The translations under genes and the position numbers were made by a program. Positions 33,735-45,680 of a stretch of 64,000 bases of DNA are shown one piece after another (position 1 is the stretch's first letter; every line of letters starts with the position of its first letter). A model generated the notes under the pieces. That model made no database searches and was not told the DNA's origin. It was given only the letters and a program-made list of their open reading frames with translations. Origin of the DNA: Sphingomonas sp. (GTDB taxonomy: Bacteria; Pseudomonadota; Alphaproteobacteria; Sphingomonadales; Sphingomonadaceae); the NCBI GenBank assembly GCA_017418975.1, contig JAFOMG010000030.1, positions 124,001 through 188,000 of the forward strand, in the 5' to 3' direction.

Positions 33735-35141
33735 TCAGACCCGCCGCATTCCCCGGGCGAGCCAGGGCAGCCGCGCCGCCTCACGCTCGCTTTCGGGCAG
33801 GATCGACCAGTCGGCCGCAAACTCGGTGGCTTCGTCGAACGTGGCGCCGGCGCAATTGCCCACCAGGCTCGCATCCTGATCGGCGAGCTTCGCGCCTTCC
33901 AGCCGCGCCCCTCTCAGGCTCGCGCCCGCGAGTTCGGCAGCCAGGAAATCGGCGCCGCGCAGGTCCGCGTTCGAGAAGGAGGCGCCGCGCAGATCGGCAT
34001 CGGCCAGCGTCGCGAAGCGCAGCGAGGCGCTGGTGAACCGCGCGCCGGCCGCGCTGGCGCCCTGCAGCAACGCCCGGTCGAGACCGGCGCCGACAAAGGA
34101 GGCATATTCGAGATAGGCATAGAAGAAGACGGCCTGTTCGAGATGCGCGCCTCGCAGATAGGCACCCTCCAGATAGGCGCCGGACAGCTCGGCGCGCTCG
34201 AGATGCACATAGCGCAGCCGCGCCAGCCGGAAGCGGCAATCGATGAAGCTCGCCCCGGAAAGCACGGTCTTGCGCCCCAGCTGGATGCGATCGAAGGCGG
34301 ATCCCGCGAGCGGCAGGCTGCCTCGAAGCACCGCCTCCCATTCCTCGCTCAGGATGATCTGCTCCGCCGCGGCGATGGCGCAGGGGCGAAGCTTGCGCCG
34401 GGCGCCGGCGATCTCGCGCTTCATCTCGACCACGGCGCGGGTCGCGTCGCGCCCCTCGAGCCGGCGGAAGCGCTCGCGCCAATCCTGCAGCCAATTCCCC
34501 ACGATGCTGCTGCCGGTCGCCTCGGCGCTCGCGACCAGCCGCGCGCGCAGCAGCTCGAAGGCCGGGCGCTGGAAGCTCTTGCCATATTCGCCGCGCAGGA
34601 ACGCGCGCATCTGATGCAGGGCGGCGATCTGCAGCGTCTCGCGCGCGGCGGCGGGAAATTTCTCGTCGATGGCGCCGGCGGCGCGCATCTGAATTTCCTG
34701 GAATTCCTTGAGGTTCACGTCCTTGCGCTGGTTGTCGAGCGTCGCGTTGACGTTGAGATCCCGAAACAGCCAGAGCAGAAAGGCGGAAGGCACGCCGATC
34801 AGCAGCAGCAATATCTGCGCCGCCTCGCGCCATTCGAGCCGCGGCGCCTCCGGATCGGTGAAGAGGCGATGGAAGGCGGCGGCGACGCCGCGCGCTTCCT
34901 GCGGAAACAGCAGCGAAAGCACAGCGGCGATGCCGAGCGGCACCAGGATGCCGACCAGCGCGAGCGCGACCGGCTTGGGCCAATGGCGCCGCAGCCCCAT
35001 CCCCCGGGGCCGCCGCAGCCACAGGCGGAGCCGCAGCCAGGCGAGGCGGGTGCTGATCCGAAGCGCGAAGCGAACCTCGTGCCGCGGGCCGAACAGGTCG
35101 TCGAGCCACCAGCGCGAGACGCGCTTCCTCCATCCGGCCAT
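33735..35141 (-). CDS. Membrane protein with pentapeptide repeats
   Basis: 468 residues. Two membrane helices (about 57-79 and 108-126) and a long helical middle part precede pentapeptide repeats at ~290-430 of the A(D/N)LxX type (LSGAYLEGAYLRGAHLEQ, LRGASFSNADLRGADFL), which form a right-handed beta-helix. Pentapeptide proteins can mimic DNA or act as scaffolds; with membrane anchors a scaffold is likelier. It lies downstream of uvrB on the same strand, 57 bp away. Confidence 0.9.
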   Translation of the reverse strand: MAGWRKRVSRWWLDDLFGPRHEVRFALRISTRLAWLRLRLWLRRPRGMGLRRHWPKPVALALVGILVPLGIAAVLSLLFPQEARGVAAAFHRLFTDPEAPRLEWREAAQILLLLIGVPSAFLLWLFRDLNVNATLDNQRKDVNLKEFQEIQMRAAGAIDEKFPAAARETLQIAALHQMRAFLRGEYGKSFQRPAFELLRARLVASAEATGSSIVGNWLQDWRERFRRLEGRDATRAVVEMKREIAGARRKLRPCAIAAAEQIILSEEWEAVLRGSLPLAGSAFDRIQLGRKTVLSGASFIDCRFRLARLRYVHLERAELSGAYLEGAYLRGAHLEQAVFFYAYLEYASFVGAGLDRALLQGASAAGARFTSASLRFATLADADLRGASFSNADLRGADFLAAELAGASLRGARLEGAKLADQDASLVGNCAGATFDEATEFAADWSILPESEREAARLPWLARGMRRV

Positions 35142-35198
35142 CCGCTCCCCCTTCCGCGCGCTATCGCACGGCAGGATTATCGCAGCGGGCTCAGGAGT

Positions 35199-37388
<2,190 letters not shown>

Positions 37389-37439
37389 CGGGCGGAATAT
37401 GGGGTGTGGCTCGCCCATACGCCAACCCCGGGGGACATC

Positions 37440-38009
37440 ATGCGCCTGACGATTTTCGCCGCCGGAGCCCTGCTCCCGCTCGCCGCCTGCAATCAGGGGC
37501 CCTCGACCGAGGAGAGCGCCCGCCGCACCGGCGATATCCGCCTGGAGAATGCCAGCGTCGAAGAAGTCGCCAAGCAGGCCGCCGCGGCGGAGACCAAAGC
37601 GCCCGGCAAGTCGGGCCAGTGGGAAACCAGCATGCAGCTCGTCGCGCTGGAGCCTGGCGCGATGCCCGAGGCGATTGCCGCCAAGATGAAGGAAGATGTG
37701 GGCAAGCCGCCCCGCACCGAGCGCGGCTGCCGCAAGGCCGACGAGCTCAAGCCGCTCGACATCTCCAGGCTCGGCGCGATGGCGCCCGGCTGCCGCTTCT
37801 CCAAATATCGCTTCGTGGGCGGCAAGCTGGATGCGGCGATGGAATGCGATACGCCCATGGGCAAGGCGCAGGCGAGCTTCAGCGGCACCCAGACGCCGAC
37901 CGCGTTCGACCTGACGATGACCCAGCGCCAGACCCCGACGGGACAGACCAAGGCGACTTCCATGACCCTGCGGCTCACCGGCAAGCGCCTCGGCGAGTGC
38001 AAGGCCTGA
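37440..38009 (+). CDS. DUF3617 lipoprotein
   Basis: 189 residues with a lipobox (LLPLAAC) at the N-terminus. The body, with SGQWETSMQLVALE, a conserved CRKADEL and GCRFSKYRFVGGKLDAAMEC, matches DUF3617, a sphingomonad-rich periplasmic family of unknown role with paired cysteines. It diverges from uvrB across a 51-bp gap. Confidence 0.85.
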   Translation: MRLTIFAAGALLPLAACNQGPSTEESARRTGDIRLENASVEEVAKQAAAAETKAPGKSGQWETSMQLVALEPGAMPEAIAAKMKEDVGKPPRTERGCRKADELKPLDISRLGAMAPGCRFSKYRFVGGKLDAAMECDTPMGKAQASFSGTQTPTAFDLTMTQRQTPTGQTKATSMTLRLTGKRLGECKA

Positions 38010-38055
38010 TCCGCGGGCGCGTCGCGCCGGGGGGATGCGTGCGACAGCCCCCGGG

Positions 38056-38514
38056 CTATTCGCTGCGATAGGCGATGCGCCACATCAGGGCGCCGATCCC
38101 GGCGGCGAACAGCGCGAGGATCCCGCTTGACGCGACGGCGCTGATCCAGCGGAACAGCAGCGCGCGGCTGTCCATCGGCGGCATCTCGAACAGCCCGAAG
38201 CCATAGGTCTGCGCGCCGACGAAGATGGCGAGCGCCGTGACCGCGCCGACCAGGGCGGCATGGCGGGCGCGGCGCAGGCCGGCAACGTGCATCACCAGCC
38301 AGAGCGGGCCGCCCACCGCGGTGATCGCGATGCCGGCGATCAGGCTGCCGATCAGCCAGCCGCCGACCAGGCTGAGCGGATCCCGCTTGCCGCCGAGCAG
38401 CAGCAGCCCGAGCACGATCAGGCCCGCGAACGCGCTCCCCACGCCGAGCGCGAGCCCGGCGCGGTCGATCGTCGTATCATAGCGTCGCACGGCGCCCGTC
38501 GCGCGGTTGTTCAC
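38056..38514 (-). CDS. Four-helix membrane protein, unknown function
   Basis: 152 residues with four hydrophobic helices in two pairs. GTG 38514 follows GGGAGGGG at seven bases and removes a Pro/Gly-rich stretch that an upstream start would add. No family is recognised. It converges with the DUF3617 gene. Confidence 0.7.
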   Translation of the reverse strand: MNNRATGAVRRYDTTIDRAGLALGVGSAFAGLIVLGLLLLGGKRDPLSLVGGWLIGSLIAGIAITAVGGPLWLVMHVAGLRRARHAALVGAVTALAIFVGAQTYGFGLFEMPPMDSRALLFRWISAVASSGILALFAAGIGALMWRIAYRSE

Positions 38515-38639
38515 TGGGGGACCCCTCCCGGATTCGCCGGAGGATAGACCTGGCCCCCCGGTCCCTTCAAGCACCTGAAATGCGCTCGCCCCACGGCTCG
38601 GCGCACGGAGCGGTGGACGTGGGGCAGTGGCGGCGCGGC

Positions 38640-39065
38640 TCAGTCGACGATGGTGAAGCCCGGAACCGCCCGCTTCTCGCCGCCGTCATGATACATGTCG
38701 ATATGCACATCGACCGCGTCCCGGCCCGGGCATCGCACCTTGTAGAGGTCGACGATGAAGCCGAAGGGCCCCTCGCCGACATTGCCGGACCGGTCGAAGG
38801 CCGGCGCGGTGCCGTCGGCGCAGCGCAGCCGGGCGAGATAGGCGCGCTCGCCCTCGGGGCTGTTCTCCCGCACCGGGTTCTTCGCGCTGCCGAGCGGGAA
38901 CTGCTCGGCCTTGGCGATCGCCTTTTCGAGCTTCTTGCCCTTCATTCCGCTGCCCAGCGACAGCATCATGTCGCGCGCCTCGTTGGACGTCTTGCCCTCC
39001 TGGCCCTGCAGCGGCGCGGCGGCGGCGAACCCGGCGATCACCGCCAGGGCAACGAACTTGCGCAT
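38640..39065 (-). CDS. Secreted hypothetical protein
   Basis: 141 residues with a signal peptide (FVALAVIAGFAAAAPLQG). Two cysteines (LRCADG and VRCPG) could pair. The C-terminal half (FGFIVDLYKVRCPGRDAVDVHIDMYHDGG) looks like a compact beta domain. AAGGGGGAGAGGGAAG precedes ATG 39065, a strong site. It lies 59 bp downstream of the metallo-beta-lactamase-fold gene on the same strand. Confidence 0.75.
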   Translation of the reverse strand: MRKFVALAVIAGFAAAAPLQGQEGKTSNEARDMMLSLGSGMKGKKLEKAIAKAEQFPLGSAKNPVRENSPEGERAYLARLRCADGTAPAFDRSGNVGEGPFGFIVDLYKVRCPGRDAVDVHIDMYHDGGEKRAVPGFTIVD

Positions 39066-39124
39066 CTTCCCTCTCCCCCTTTTGAGACGATGCGAGCCTA
39101 GCCCGAGCGGCCGATGCGGGAAAG

Positions 39125-40282
39125 TCAGCGCAGCGCGTCGAAACGGCCGGCCTGGATGCAATGGCCGAGCGCGGCATAATCGGGCGGCGCGGGCGGCGTG
39201 CCGAGCGGCGGCACCGTGAAGCTCTCGCCGATCCGGTGCGCGGCGAAGCGGGCCGGATCCACGCCCGCGCAGCGCAGCATGCCGCGCAGCATGAACGGCG
39301 GCGTGGCATAGCCCTCGCGCGAGAGGCGGAAGGTGCCCCAATGCACCGCGAGCGCGCTCGGCCGGCCCAGCCCGTCCCACACGCGGATCGCGTCCCGCGG
39401 TCCGATATGCGTGCCGCTGGCCATCTGCCCCTCGTCGAAGCGGAAGGCGCCGATCGGAATCGCGGCGAAGCGGACCGGGCCGAGCGCCGCCGCTTCGGCC
39501 GGCCATTTGCCGTCGCCGAGACCGGTGTCGCCCGCGAAGAAGAAATTGCCGTGCGGCAAGTGCACCACGAAACTCGACCACAGCGCCCGGCTGCGATCGA
39601 CGAACCAGCGGCTGCCCCAATGGTGGCTGCGCGTCACCGTCACCACCGGGCCGGATCGCCGCGCGGTCCCCTGCCCCCAGTCGAGCGCCGTCGCGTCCAC
39701 GCCGGCCGCGGCCAGGATCGCGTCGTTCCCCAGCGAGGTCACGATCAGCGGCCGGTCGCGATCCCACAGCCGCTTGAGCGTCGCCAGGTCCATATGGTCG
39801 TAGTGATTGTGGCTGACGAGGACGATGTCGATCTTCGGCAGGTCCTCGAAGCGCACGCCCGGCGCGGCAACCCGGCGCGGCCCGATGCCGAACGGGCCGA
39901 CGGTGTCGCTCCATACCGGATCGGTGAGGATGTTGATGCCGTCCGCCTGCACCAGCACCGTGGCATGGCCGATCCAGGTGACGCGCATCTCGCTCCCCTC
40001 CACGCGCGCCGGGGGCCTGGCCGGCGTCACCGCCACGCGCGCGGGCCAGGCGGGCCGGGTCGGGTCGCCGAAGATCTGCTGCCGGAACAGCCGGTTGCGG
40101 CGGGCGGCGGAGATGTCGAGCGCGTCGCCGTCGGGATTGAAGAAGCGCTGCCCGTCGAAATGGCCGGTCACGGGCCCCCGATAATAGATGCGGTCGAGAA
40201 AGAAGGGCGCGATCGTGGCGACAAGGCACAACGCGACCGCGATCCAGAGCAAGACGGCGAGGACGATCCGGACAAGGCGCAT
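39125..40282 (-). CDS. Metallo-beta-lactamase-fold hydrolase (NAPE-PLD/UlaG-like)
   Basis: 385 residues. One N-terminal membrane helix (IVLAVLLWIAVALCLVATIA) anchors a metallo-beta-lactamase domain: VTWIGHATVLVQADGINILTDP, then HxHxDH in LVSHNHYDHMD, RSHHWG and FFFAGDTGLGDG. The pattern is that of the NAPE-PLD/lipid hydrolase branch (WIGHAT, SHNHYDH). A role on phospholipids at the envelope is plausible; the substrate is not known. The long open frame continuing upstream of 40282 is antisense to ligA and not coding. Confidence 0.9.
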   Translation of the reverse strand: MRLVRIVLAVLLWIAVALCLVATIAPFFLDRIYYRGPVTGHFDGQRFFNPDGDALDISAARRNRLFRQQIFGDPTRPAWPARVAVTPARPPARVEGSEMRVTWIGHATVLVQADGINILTDPVWSDTVGPFGIGPRRVAAPGVRFEDLPKIDIVLVSHNHYDHMDLATLKRLWDRDRPLIVTSLGNDAILAAAGVDATALDWGQGTARRSGPVVTVTRSHHWGSRWFVDRSRALWSSFVVHLPHGNFFFAGDTGLGDGKWPAEAAALGPVRFAAIPIGAFRFDEGQMASGTHIGPRDAIRVWDGLGRPSALAVHWGTFRLSREGYATPPFMLRGMLRCAGVDPARFAAHRIGESFTVPPLGTPPAPPDYAALGHCIQAGRFDALR

Positions 40283-40357
40283 TGCCGACCATGTCGTTAC
40301 GCACCCGCACGTCTTCAAGCTTGATCGCGATGCAGCGCCCAGCCTAACCCCGGCGAC

Positions 40358-42487
40358 ATGGATCCGCTGCCCCAGACCCCCCAGCACGCCGCGCTCGAGC
40401 TGGAGAAGCTCGCCGCCGAGATCGCGCACCACAACCGGCTCTATCATGCCGAGGACGCGCCCGAGATCAGCGACGCCGACTATGACGCGCTGATGCGGCG
40501 CAATGCCGCGATCGAGGCTGCCTTCCCCGATCTGGTCCGCGCCGATTCGCCCTCGCGCCTGGTCGGCGCCGCGCCGTCCGGCCGCCTCGCCAAGATCGCG
40601 CATGCGCGACCGATGTTCAGCCTCGACAATGGCTTCGACGATGCGGACGTCGCCGATTTCCTCGGCCGGGTCCGCCGCTTCCTGGCGCTGGGCGATGCCG
40701 AGCCGGTCGCGCTCACCGCCGAGCCCAAGATCGACGGCCTCTCCTGCTCGCTGCGCTACGAGAAGGGCCGGCTCGTCCAGGCGCTCACCCGCGGCGACGG
40801 CCAGATCGGCGAGGACGTGACCGCCAATGCCCGGACGATCGGCGACGTGCCGCAGGAGATCGCCGGCGCACCCGAGATCTTCGAGGTGCGCGGCGAGGTG
40901 TATATGGCGAAAGAGGATTTCGCCGCGCTCAACGCCCGGCTGCTCGCCGAGGCAGCCGAGACCGGCAAGGAGGCGCGCCAGTTCGCCAATCCCCGCAACG
41001 CCGCCGCCGGATCGCTGCGCCAGAAGGATGCCGCGGTCACCGCGGCGCGCCCGCTGCGGTTCCTCGCCTGGGGCTGGGGCGAGACCGCGTCGCTGCCGGG
41101 CGGCACCCAGGCGGAAGTGATCCGCGCGATCGCGGCGATGGGCTTTCCCGTCTCCGACCTGTTCGCCGGCCCGGTCGATCTCGAGGGCGCGCTGGCGCAG
41201 TACCGGAAGATCGAGGCGGTCCGCGCCGACCTGCCCTTCGATATCGACGGCGTCGTCTACAAGATCGACCGGCTGGACTGGCAGGCCCGGCTCGGCTTTG
41301 TAGGCCGCGCGCCGCGCTGGGGGCTCGCGCACAAATTCCCCGCCGAGCGCGCCCAGACCACGCTGCGCGACATCGATATCCAGGTCGGCCGCACCGGCAA
41401 GCTCACGCCGGTGGCGCGGCTGGAGCCGGTCACGGTGGGCGGCGTCGTCGTCACCAACGCCACGCTGCACAATGCCGACGAGATCGCGCGCCTGGGCGTG
41501 CGCCCCGGCGACCGGGTCGTGCTGCAGCGCGCCGGCGACGTGATCCCGCAGATCGTCGAGAATCTGACCCGCGGCGAGGATCGCGCGGCCTGGTCCTTCC
41601 CCACCCATTGCCCGATCTGCGATTCCGAAGCCGTGGCCGAGGAAGGCGAGGTCGACATCCGCTGCACCGGCGGGCTGATCTGCCCGGCCCAGCGGCTCGA
41701 GCGGCTCAAGCATTTCGTCAGCCGCGGCGCGCTCGACATCGAGGGACTGGGCGAGAAGACGCTGATCGAGTTGCTCGACCTGGGCTGGATCGCCGAGCCG
41801 GCGGACATCTTCCGCCTCGCCCCTCATCGCGAGGAACTGCTCGGCCGCGAGGGCTGGCAGGAAAAGTCGGTCGACGCGCTGCTCGCCGCGATCGAGGCCA
41901 AGCGCGCGCCCGATGCGGCGCGGCTGCTCTTCGGCCTGGGCATCCGCCACATCGGGGCGATCACGGCGCGAGACCTATTGAAACGCTATGCAACATTGCC
42001 CGCGCTCCAGGCGCTCGCCGACGAAGTCATCGCGCTGCGCGATGCAACGCCGCCACAGATCGGTGAGACCGAGACGAAACACCGCGCGCGGCTCGACAAG
42101 GCAGTCGCCGAGCATATCGGCGTGGAGAATGTCGGCGGCGCCGTCGGCCAGGCGCTGGCCGATTTCTTCCACGAGCCGCACAACCGCGCGGTGTGGGAAG
42201 ATCTTTTGCGCGAAGTCGCGCCGCCGCCGTTCATCGTCGAGACCCGCGAATCGGAAGTATCTGGAAAAACGCTGGTTTTCACCGGCACGCTGGAGGCGCT
42301 GAGTCGCGACGAGGCCAAGGCCCAGGCCGAGTCGCTGGGGGCCCGAGTCGCGGGATCGGTGTCCGCCAAGACTGATCTGGTGATCGCGGGGCCCGGTGCC
42401 GGCTCGAAGCTGAAAAAGGCCGCGGATCTCGGAATCCGCGTGATTTCGGAGAGCGAATGGCTGCAGATCGTCGCCACGGTGGAGTGA
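40358..42487 (+). CDS. ligA: NAD-dependent DNA ligase
   Basis: 709 residues. Seals nicks during replication and repair, using NAD. The Ia domain (YHAEDAPEISDADYDALM) is followed by the adenylation lysine K124 in EPKIDGLSC, the OB fold, a C4 zinc finger (CPICDSEAV...CTGGLICPAQ), helix-hairpin-helix repeats and a C-terminal BRCT domain (SGKTLVFTGTLEAL). ATG 40358 fits the family start. It is divergent from the membrane hydrolase gene across 75 bp. Confidence 0.98.
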   Translation: MDPLPQTPQHAALELEKLAAEIAHHNRLYHAEDAPEISDADYDALMRRNAAIEAAFPDLVRADSPSRLVGAAPSGRLAKIAHARPMFSLDNGFDDADVADFLGRVRRFLALGDAEPVALTAEPKIDGLSCSLRYEKGRLVQALTRGDGQIGEDVTANARTIGDVPQEIAGAPEIFEVRGEVYMAKEDFAALNARLLAEAAETGKEARQFANPRNAAAGSLRQKDAAVTAARPLRFLAWGWGETASLPGGTQAEVIRAIAAMGFPVSDLFAGPVDLEGALAQYRKIEAVRADLPFDIDGVVYKIDRLDWQARLGFVGRAPRWGLAHKFPAERAQTTLRDIDIQVGRTGKLTPVARLEPVTVGGVVVTNATLHNADEIARLGVRPGDRVVLQRAGDVIPQIVENLTRGEDRAAWSFPTHCPICDSEAVAEEGEVDIRCTGGLICPAQRLERLKHFVSRGALDIEGLGEKTLIELLDLGWIAEPADIFRLAPHREELLGREGWQEKSVDALLAAIEAKRAPDAARLLFGLGIRHIGAITARDLLKRYATLPALQALADEVIALRDATPPQIGETETKHRARLDKAVAEHIGVENVGGAVGQALADFFHEPHNRAVWEDLLREVAPPPFIVETRESEVSGKTLVFTGTLEALSRDEAKAQAESLGARVAGSVSAKTDLVIAGPGAGSKLKKAADLGIRVISESEWLQIVATVE

Positions 42488-42548
42488 CTTTTTTGCAACG
42501 CAACAATCCTGAATCGCAGATTAACCGGCCCGTCCCACAGGACTCGGA

Positions 42549-42576
42549 TTGACTGTCACAGGACCGACATAAATTA
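42549..42576 (+). promoter_or_regulatory. Possible promoter of the TonB-dependent receptor gene
   Basis: A good -35 TTGACT (42549-42554) is followed after 16 bp by AAATTA in an AT-rich patch. The -10 match is weak; ATAAAT at 42569-42574 is an alternative with a short spacer. The resulting leader would be about 75 nt. Confidence 0.3.
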
Positions 42577-42656
42577 ATCGCATGGGCGGCGACGACGGTG
42601 AACCGCACCGCGTTCAGTGCAGACGATAAGCACACACCGAAAGGGAAACACCTCTA

Positions 42657-45425
42657 ATGCGCACCAAGCTTTTTGCGGGCGTGGCTTTTGCCGCGCTGAT
42701 AGTCCCGGGGGCGGCGTTCGCGCAGTCCACCGGTACGCAGGACTTCGAGGGCGAGACCGAGATCGTCGTGACCGGCGGCCGTGCCGACAATGGCGTGAAC
42801 GGCATCATCATTCCGGACACCTCGCGGGCCAAGGGCGTCCTCACGCAGGAATTCATCGAGCGCCAGGCGCCGGGCGCCAGCGTCAACGACCTGATCAACC
42901 AGCTCCCGGGCGTCAGCTTCCAGAACAACGATCCGTACGGCTCGTCGGGCGGCTCGATGAGCATCCGCGGCTTCAATTCGACGCGCATCAGCCAGACCTT
43001 CGACGGCGTGCCGCTGAACGATTCGGGCAACTACGCCATCTATTCGAACCAGCAGATCGATCCGGAGCTGATCGAGCAGGTCAACGTCAACCTCGGCTCG
43101 ACCGACGTCGACTCGCCGACCGCCGGCGCGACCGGTTCGACCGTCAACTACCGCACCCGCGTTCCCAGCCGTGACTTCGGCGTGAAGCTGGTCGGCTCGG
43201 TGGGCCAGTACGGCTTCTTCCGCACCTTCGGCCTCGTCGACACCGGCGAGTTCACCTCGGCCGGCACGCGTGCGTGGTTCTCGGCGAGCCAGGCGCGCAA
43301 CTATCAGCGCTGGAACCCGAACTCGAAGATCGACAAGCAGCAGTACAACGCCAAGATCTATCAGCCGCTGGGCGATAGCGGCGACTTCATCGCGATCGCC
43401 GGCCACTACAACCAGAACCGCAACAACTTCCAGGGCTCGGTGCCGCTGCGTTGGGATACCGTGCAGCGCGGGGTCGGCTGCGCCGTCACCACCACCCCGT
43501 GCCCCACGGGCCAGCAGGTCGTCGTCTCCAACGGCACGCGCTACACCGGCGTGAACGCGACCGATCGCTACCCGATGAACAACGGCGAAGCGTTCTACAC
43601 CATCCCGGCCTGCACCATCAACACGGTGGCTCGCCCGGGCGTGGCCGACACCGCCAATAGCTGCGGCTCGACCTTCGACGAGCGCTACAACCCGTCGAAC
43701 ACCGGCAACATCCGCGGCCAGTCGCGCTTCACCCTGTCCGACGGCCTCGTCCTCACGGTCGATCCGAGCTACCAGGTCGTGAAGGCGAACGGCGGCGGCA
43801 CCGTGGTGGCGAACGAGTCGATGTTCGACCTCAACCCGGCGGGCACGCCGGCGCGCGCGAACTGCAACACCACGCCGAACAGCGGCACGGTGAACTGCCA
43901 GCCGGGCTATTGGGGCGGCACGCCCTATGTCGGCCGCGACCTGAACGGCGATGGCGACACGCTCGACACCATCCGCGTCCTGGCGCCCAGCCAGACCCAG
44001 ACGCATCGCATCGGCGTCATCGCGTCGCTGCGCTACAACCTGTCGTCCGACCAGAGCGTCCGTATCGCCTACACCTATGACCGTGCGCGCCACCGTCAGA
44101 CCGGCGAGCTCGGCTATCTGCAGCTCAACGGCCAGCCCTTCGACGTCTTCCCGGTCAACAACCCGATCCTGGATTCGAACGGCAAGGCCCTGCAGAAGCG
44201 TGACCGTCTGTCGTATGCGATCCTCCAGCAGGTCGCGTTCGAGTATCGCGGCGAGTTCTTCGACAATGCCCTGAAGATCAACGCGGGCATCCGCGCGCCG
44301 TTCATGCGCCGCAACCTGACCAACTATTGCGCCACCTCGAGCGCTTCGGGCTTCATCGAGTGCGGCTCGCAGGTCGCCGGCTTCCTCGCCGGTACCCCGA
44401 CCCAGACGGTGACCGCCAGCGCGGCGGCCGCTTCGGGCGCCACCTGCACCACCACGGCGCCGATCACCTGCACCTTCCCGACCCAGGGGCCGCAGCAGCG
44501 CATCCTGAACTACAAGCGCGTGCTGCCGAACATCGGCTACACCTGGGCGCTGACCCCGCATGTCGACGTGTTCGGCAACTACTCGAAGGGCCTGCAGGTT
44601 CCGGGCACGGACAATCTCTACAACTCCTTCTACTTCCCGAAGGGTTCGGAGCGCGCGACCCCGAAGCCCGAGACCACGGACAATTTCGACCTCGGCGTGC
44701 GCTATCGCTCGGCGACGCTGCAGGCGCAGCTCGGCGCGTGGTACACCAACTACAAGAACCGTCTCGCTTCGTCCTACGATCCCGAGCTGGAAAAGTCGGT
44801 CTACCGCAACCTCGGCACCGTGCGTAAGTACGGCTTCGACGGCTCGGTGACCTACCAGCCCGTCAAGGAGCTGAGCGTCTACGCCTTCGGTTCGTACCTC
44901 CATTCGGAGATCCTGAACAACGTCGAGGTGGCTCGCACCGCCGCCGGCGCGATCATCTACGCTCCGACCGCCGGCAAGCGCGAATCGAACGCTCCCGTCT
45001 ACACCTTCGGTGGCGGCGCGACGGTCGACATCGAGCCGGTGTCGCTCGGCATCGACGTGAAGCGCACCGGTCCGCGCTATATCTACGACACCAACGAGCC
45101 GATCCGTCAGGCCCTCACCGTCAATGGTGCGGTCCAGACCTTCGACATCTTCCCGGCCAAGACCCCGGCCTACACGCTGGTTGACCTCAACGCGCGTGTC
45201 GACCTCACCTGGGCCGGCCTGAACAAGAAGACCTATTTCCAGGTCAACGTTCGCAACCTGTTCAACGAGTTCTGGGTTGGCTCCATCAACAGCGGCAACG
45301 GCGCGCTGAACCAGGGCCCGACCTATAACGCGACGACGGGCGCGATCACCAACTACGGCAACCCGCCGTTCACCCAGATCGGTTACCCGCGCACCGTGAT
45401 GGGCACGCTGGTCGTCGGCTTCTAA
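42657..45425 (+). CDS. TonB-dependent outer-membrane receptor
   Basis: 922 residues. Signal peptide to about residue 22, TonB box ETEIVVTGG near 36-44, plug domain (LTQEFIERQAPGASVNDLINQLPGVS; SMSIRGFNSTRISQTFDGVPLND), then a 22-strand barrel ending with the terminal Phe (VGF) needed for assembly. It imports an unknown ligand, powered by TonB. Ten cysteines occur as five close pairs in predicted loops. Codons favour AAC, TTC and GTC, as in highly expressed genes. AAAGGGAAA precedes ATG 42657. Confidence 0.96.
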   Translation: MRTKLFAGVAFAALIVPGAAFAQSTGTQDFEGETEIVVTGGRADNGVNGIIIPDTSRAKGVLTQEFIERQAPGASVNDLINQLPGVSFQNNDPYGSSGGSMSIRGFNSTRISQTFDGVPLNDSGNYAIYSNQQIDPELIEQVNVNLGSTDVDSPTAGATGSTVNYRTRVPSRDFGVKLVGSVGQYGFFRTFGLVDTGEFTSAGTRAWFSASQARNYQRWNPNSKIDKQQYNAKIYQPLGDSGDFIAIAGHYNQNRNNFQGSVPLRWDTVQRGVGCAVTTTPCPTGQQVVVSNGTRYTGVNATDRYPMNNGEAFYTIPACTINTVARPGVADTANSCGSTFDERYNPSNTGNIRGQSRFTLSDGLVLTVDPSYQVVKANGGGTVVANESMFDLNPAGTPARANCNTTPNSGTVNCQPGYWGGTPYVGRDLNGDGDTLDTIRVLAPSQTQTHRIGVIASLRYNLSSDQSVRIAYTYDRARHRQTGELGYLQLNGQPFDVFPVNNPILDSNGKALQKRDRLSYAILQQVAFEYRGEFFDNALKINAGIRAPFMRRNLTNYCATSSASGFIECGSQVAGFLAGTPTQTVTASAAAASGATCTTTAPITCTFPTQGPQQRILNYKRVLPNIGYTWALTPHVDVFGNYSKGLQVPGTDNLYNSFYFPKGSERATPKPETTDNFDLGVRYRSATLQAQLGAWYTNYKNRLASSYDPELEKSVYRNLGTVRKYGFDGSVTYQPVKELSVYAFGSYLHSEILNNVEVARTAAGAIIYAPTAGKRESNAPVYTFGGGATVDIEPVSLGIDVKRTGPRYIYDTNEPIRQALTVNGAVQTFDIFPAKTPAYTLVDLNARVDLTWAGLNKKTYFQVNVRNLFNEFWVGSINSGNGALNQGPTYNATTGAITNYGNPPFTQIGYPRTVMGTLVVGF

Positions 45426-45459
45426 GCCGAAACCCGCTTCCCGAACGGGAACACGAAGC

Positions 45460-45489
45460 CGCCGCTCCGGAAACGGGGCGGCGGTTTTC
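45460..45489 (+). terminator. Rho-independent terminator of the receptor gene
   Basis: Stem CCGCCGCTCCG (45460-45470) and CGGGGCGGCGG (45475-45485), loop GAAA, one G-T wobble, followed by TTTTC. It is 35 bp past the stop codon. Confidence 0.85.
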
Positions 45490-45582
45490 GTTCGGGCACC
45501 TCGCGGGCAGGCGCGCGAGGACCGGAATGCCGGCTCCATCGCCCCCCCGCACGATTGCTTCGCTTGTCCCATGCTGCCGCGG

Positions 45583-45607
45583 ATCCCTGCCTGCGCGGGG
45601 ATGGCGG
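45583..45607. repeat. Hairpin repeat fragment
   Basis: ATCCCTGCCTGCGCGGGGAT forms a partly paired stem and resembles the copy at 52798-52823. It lies in the gap after the receptor terminator, beside GGTTCTCACCCTGGG, which recalls the edge of the dispersed repeat at 10351. Confidence 0.45.
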
Positions 45608-45680
45608 AAGTCGTTCAACGCCGTAGTTGGGTTCTCACCCTGGGCAGGCAGACGCCCGGGCTCGGCGCGGCATCAACGGG

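Noticed and set aside
40283..41950. N-terminal extension of the metallo-beta-lactamase-fold frame
   Set aside because: It lies antisense to ligA; the membrane helix at 40282 marks the true start.
42654..45572. 972-codon minus-strand open frame opposite the TonB-dependent receptor
   Set aside because: A GC-codon shadow of the receptor gene, rich in Val/Arg/Ala/Asp, without a ribosome site or any motif.
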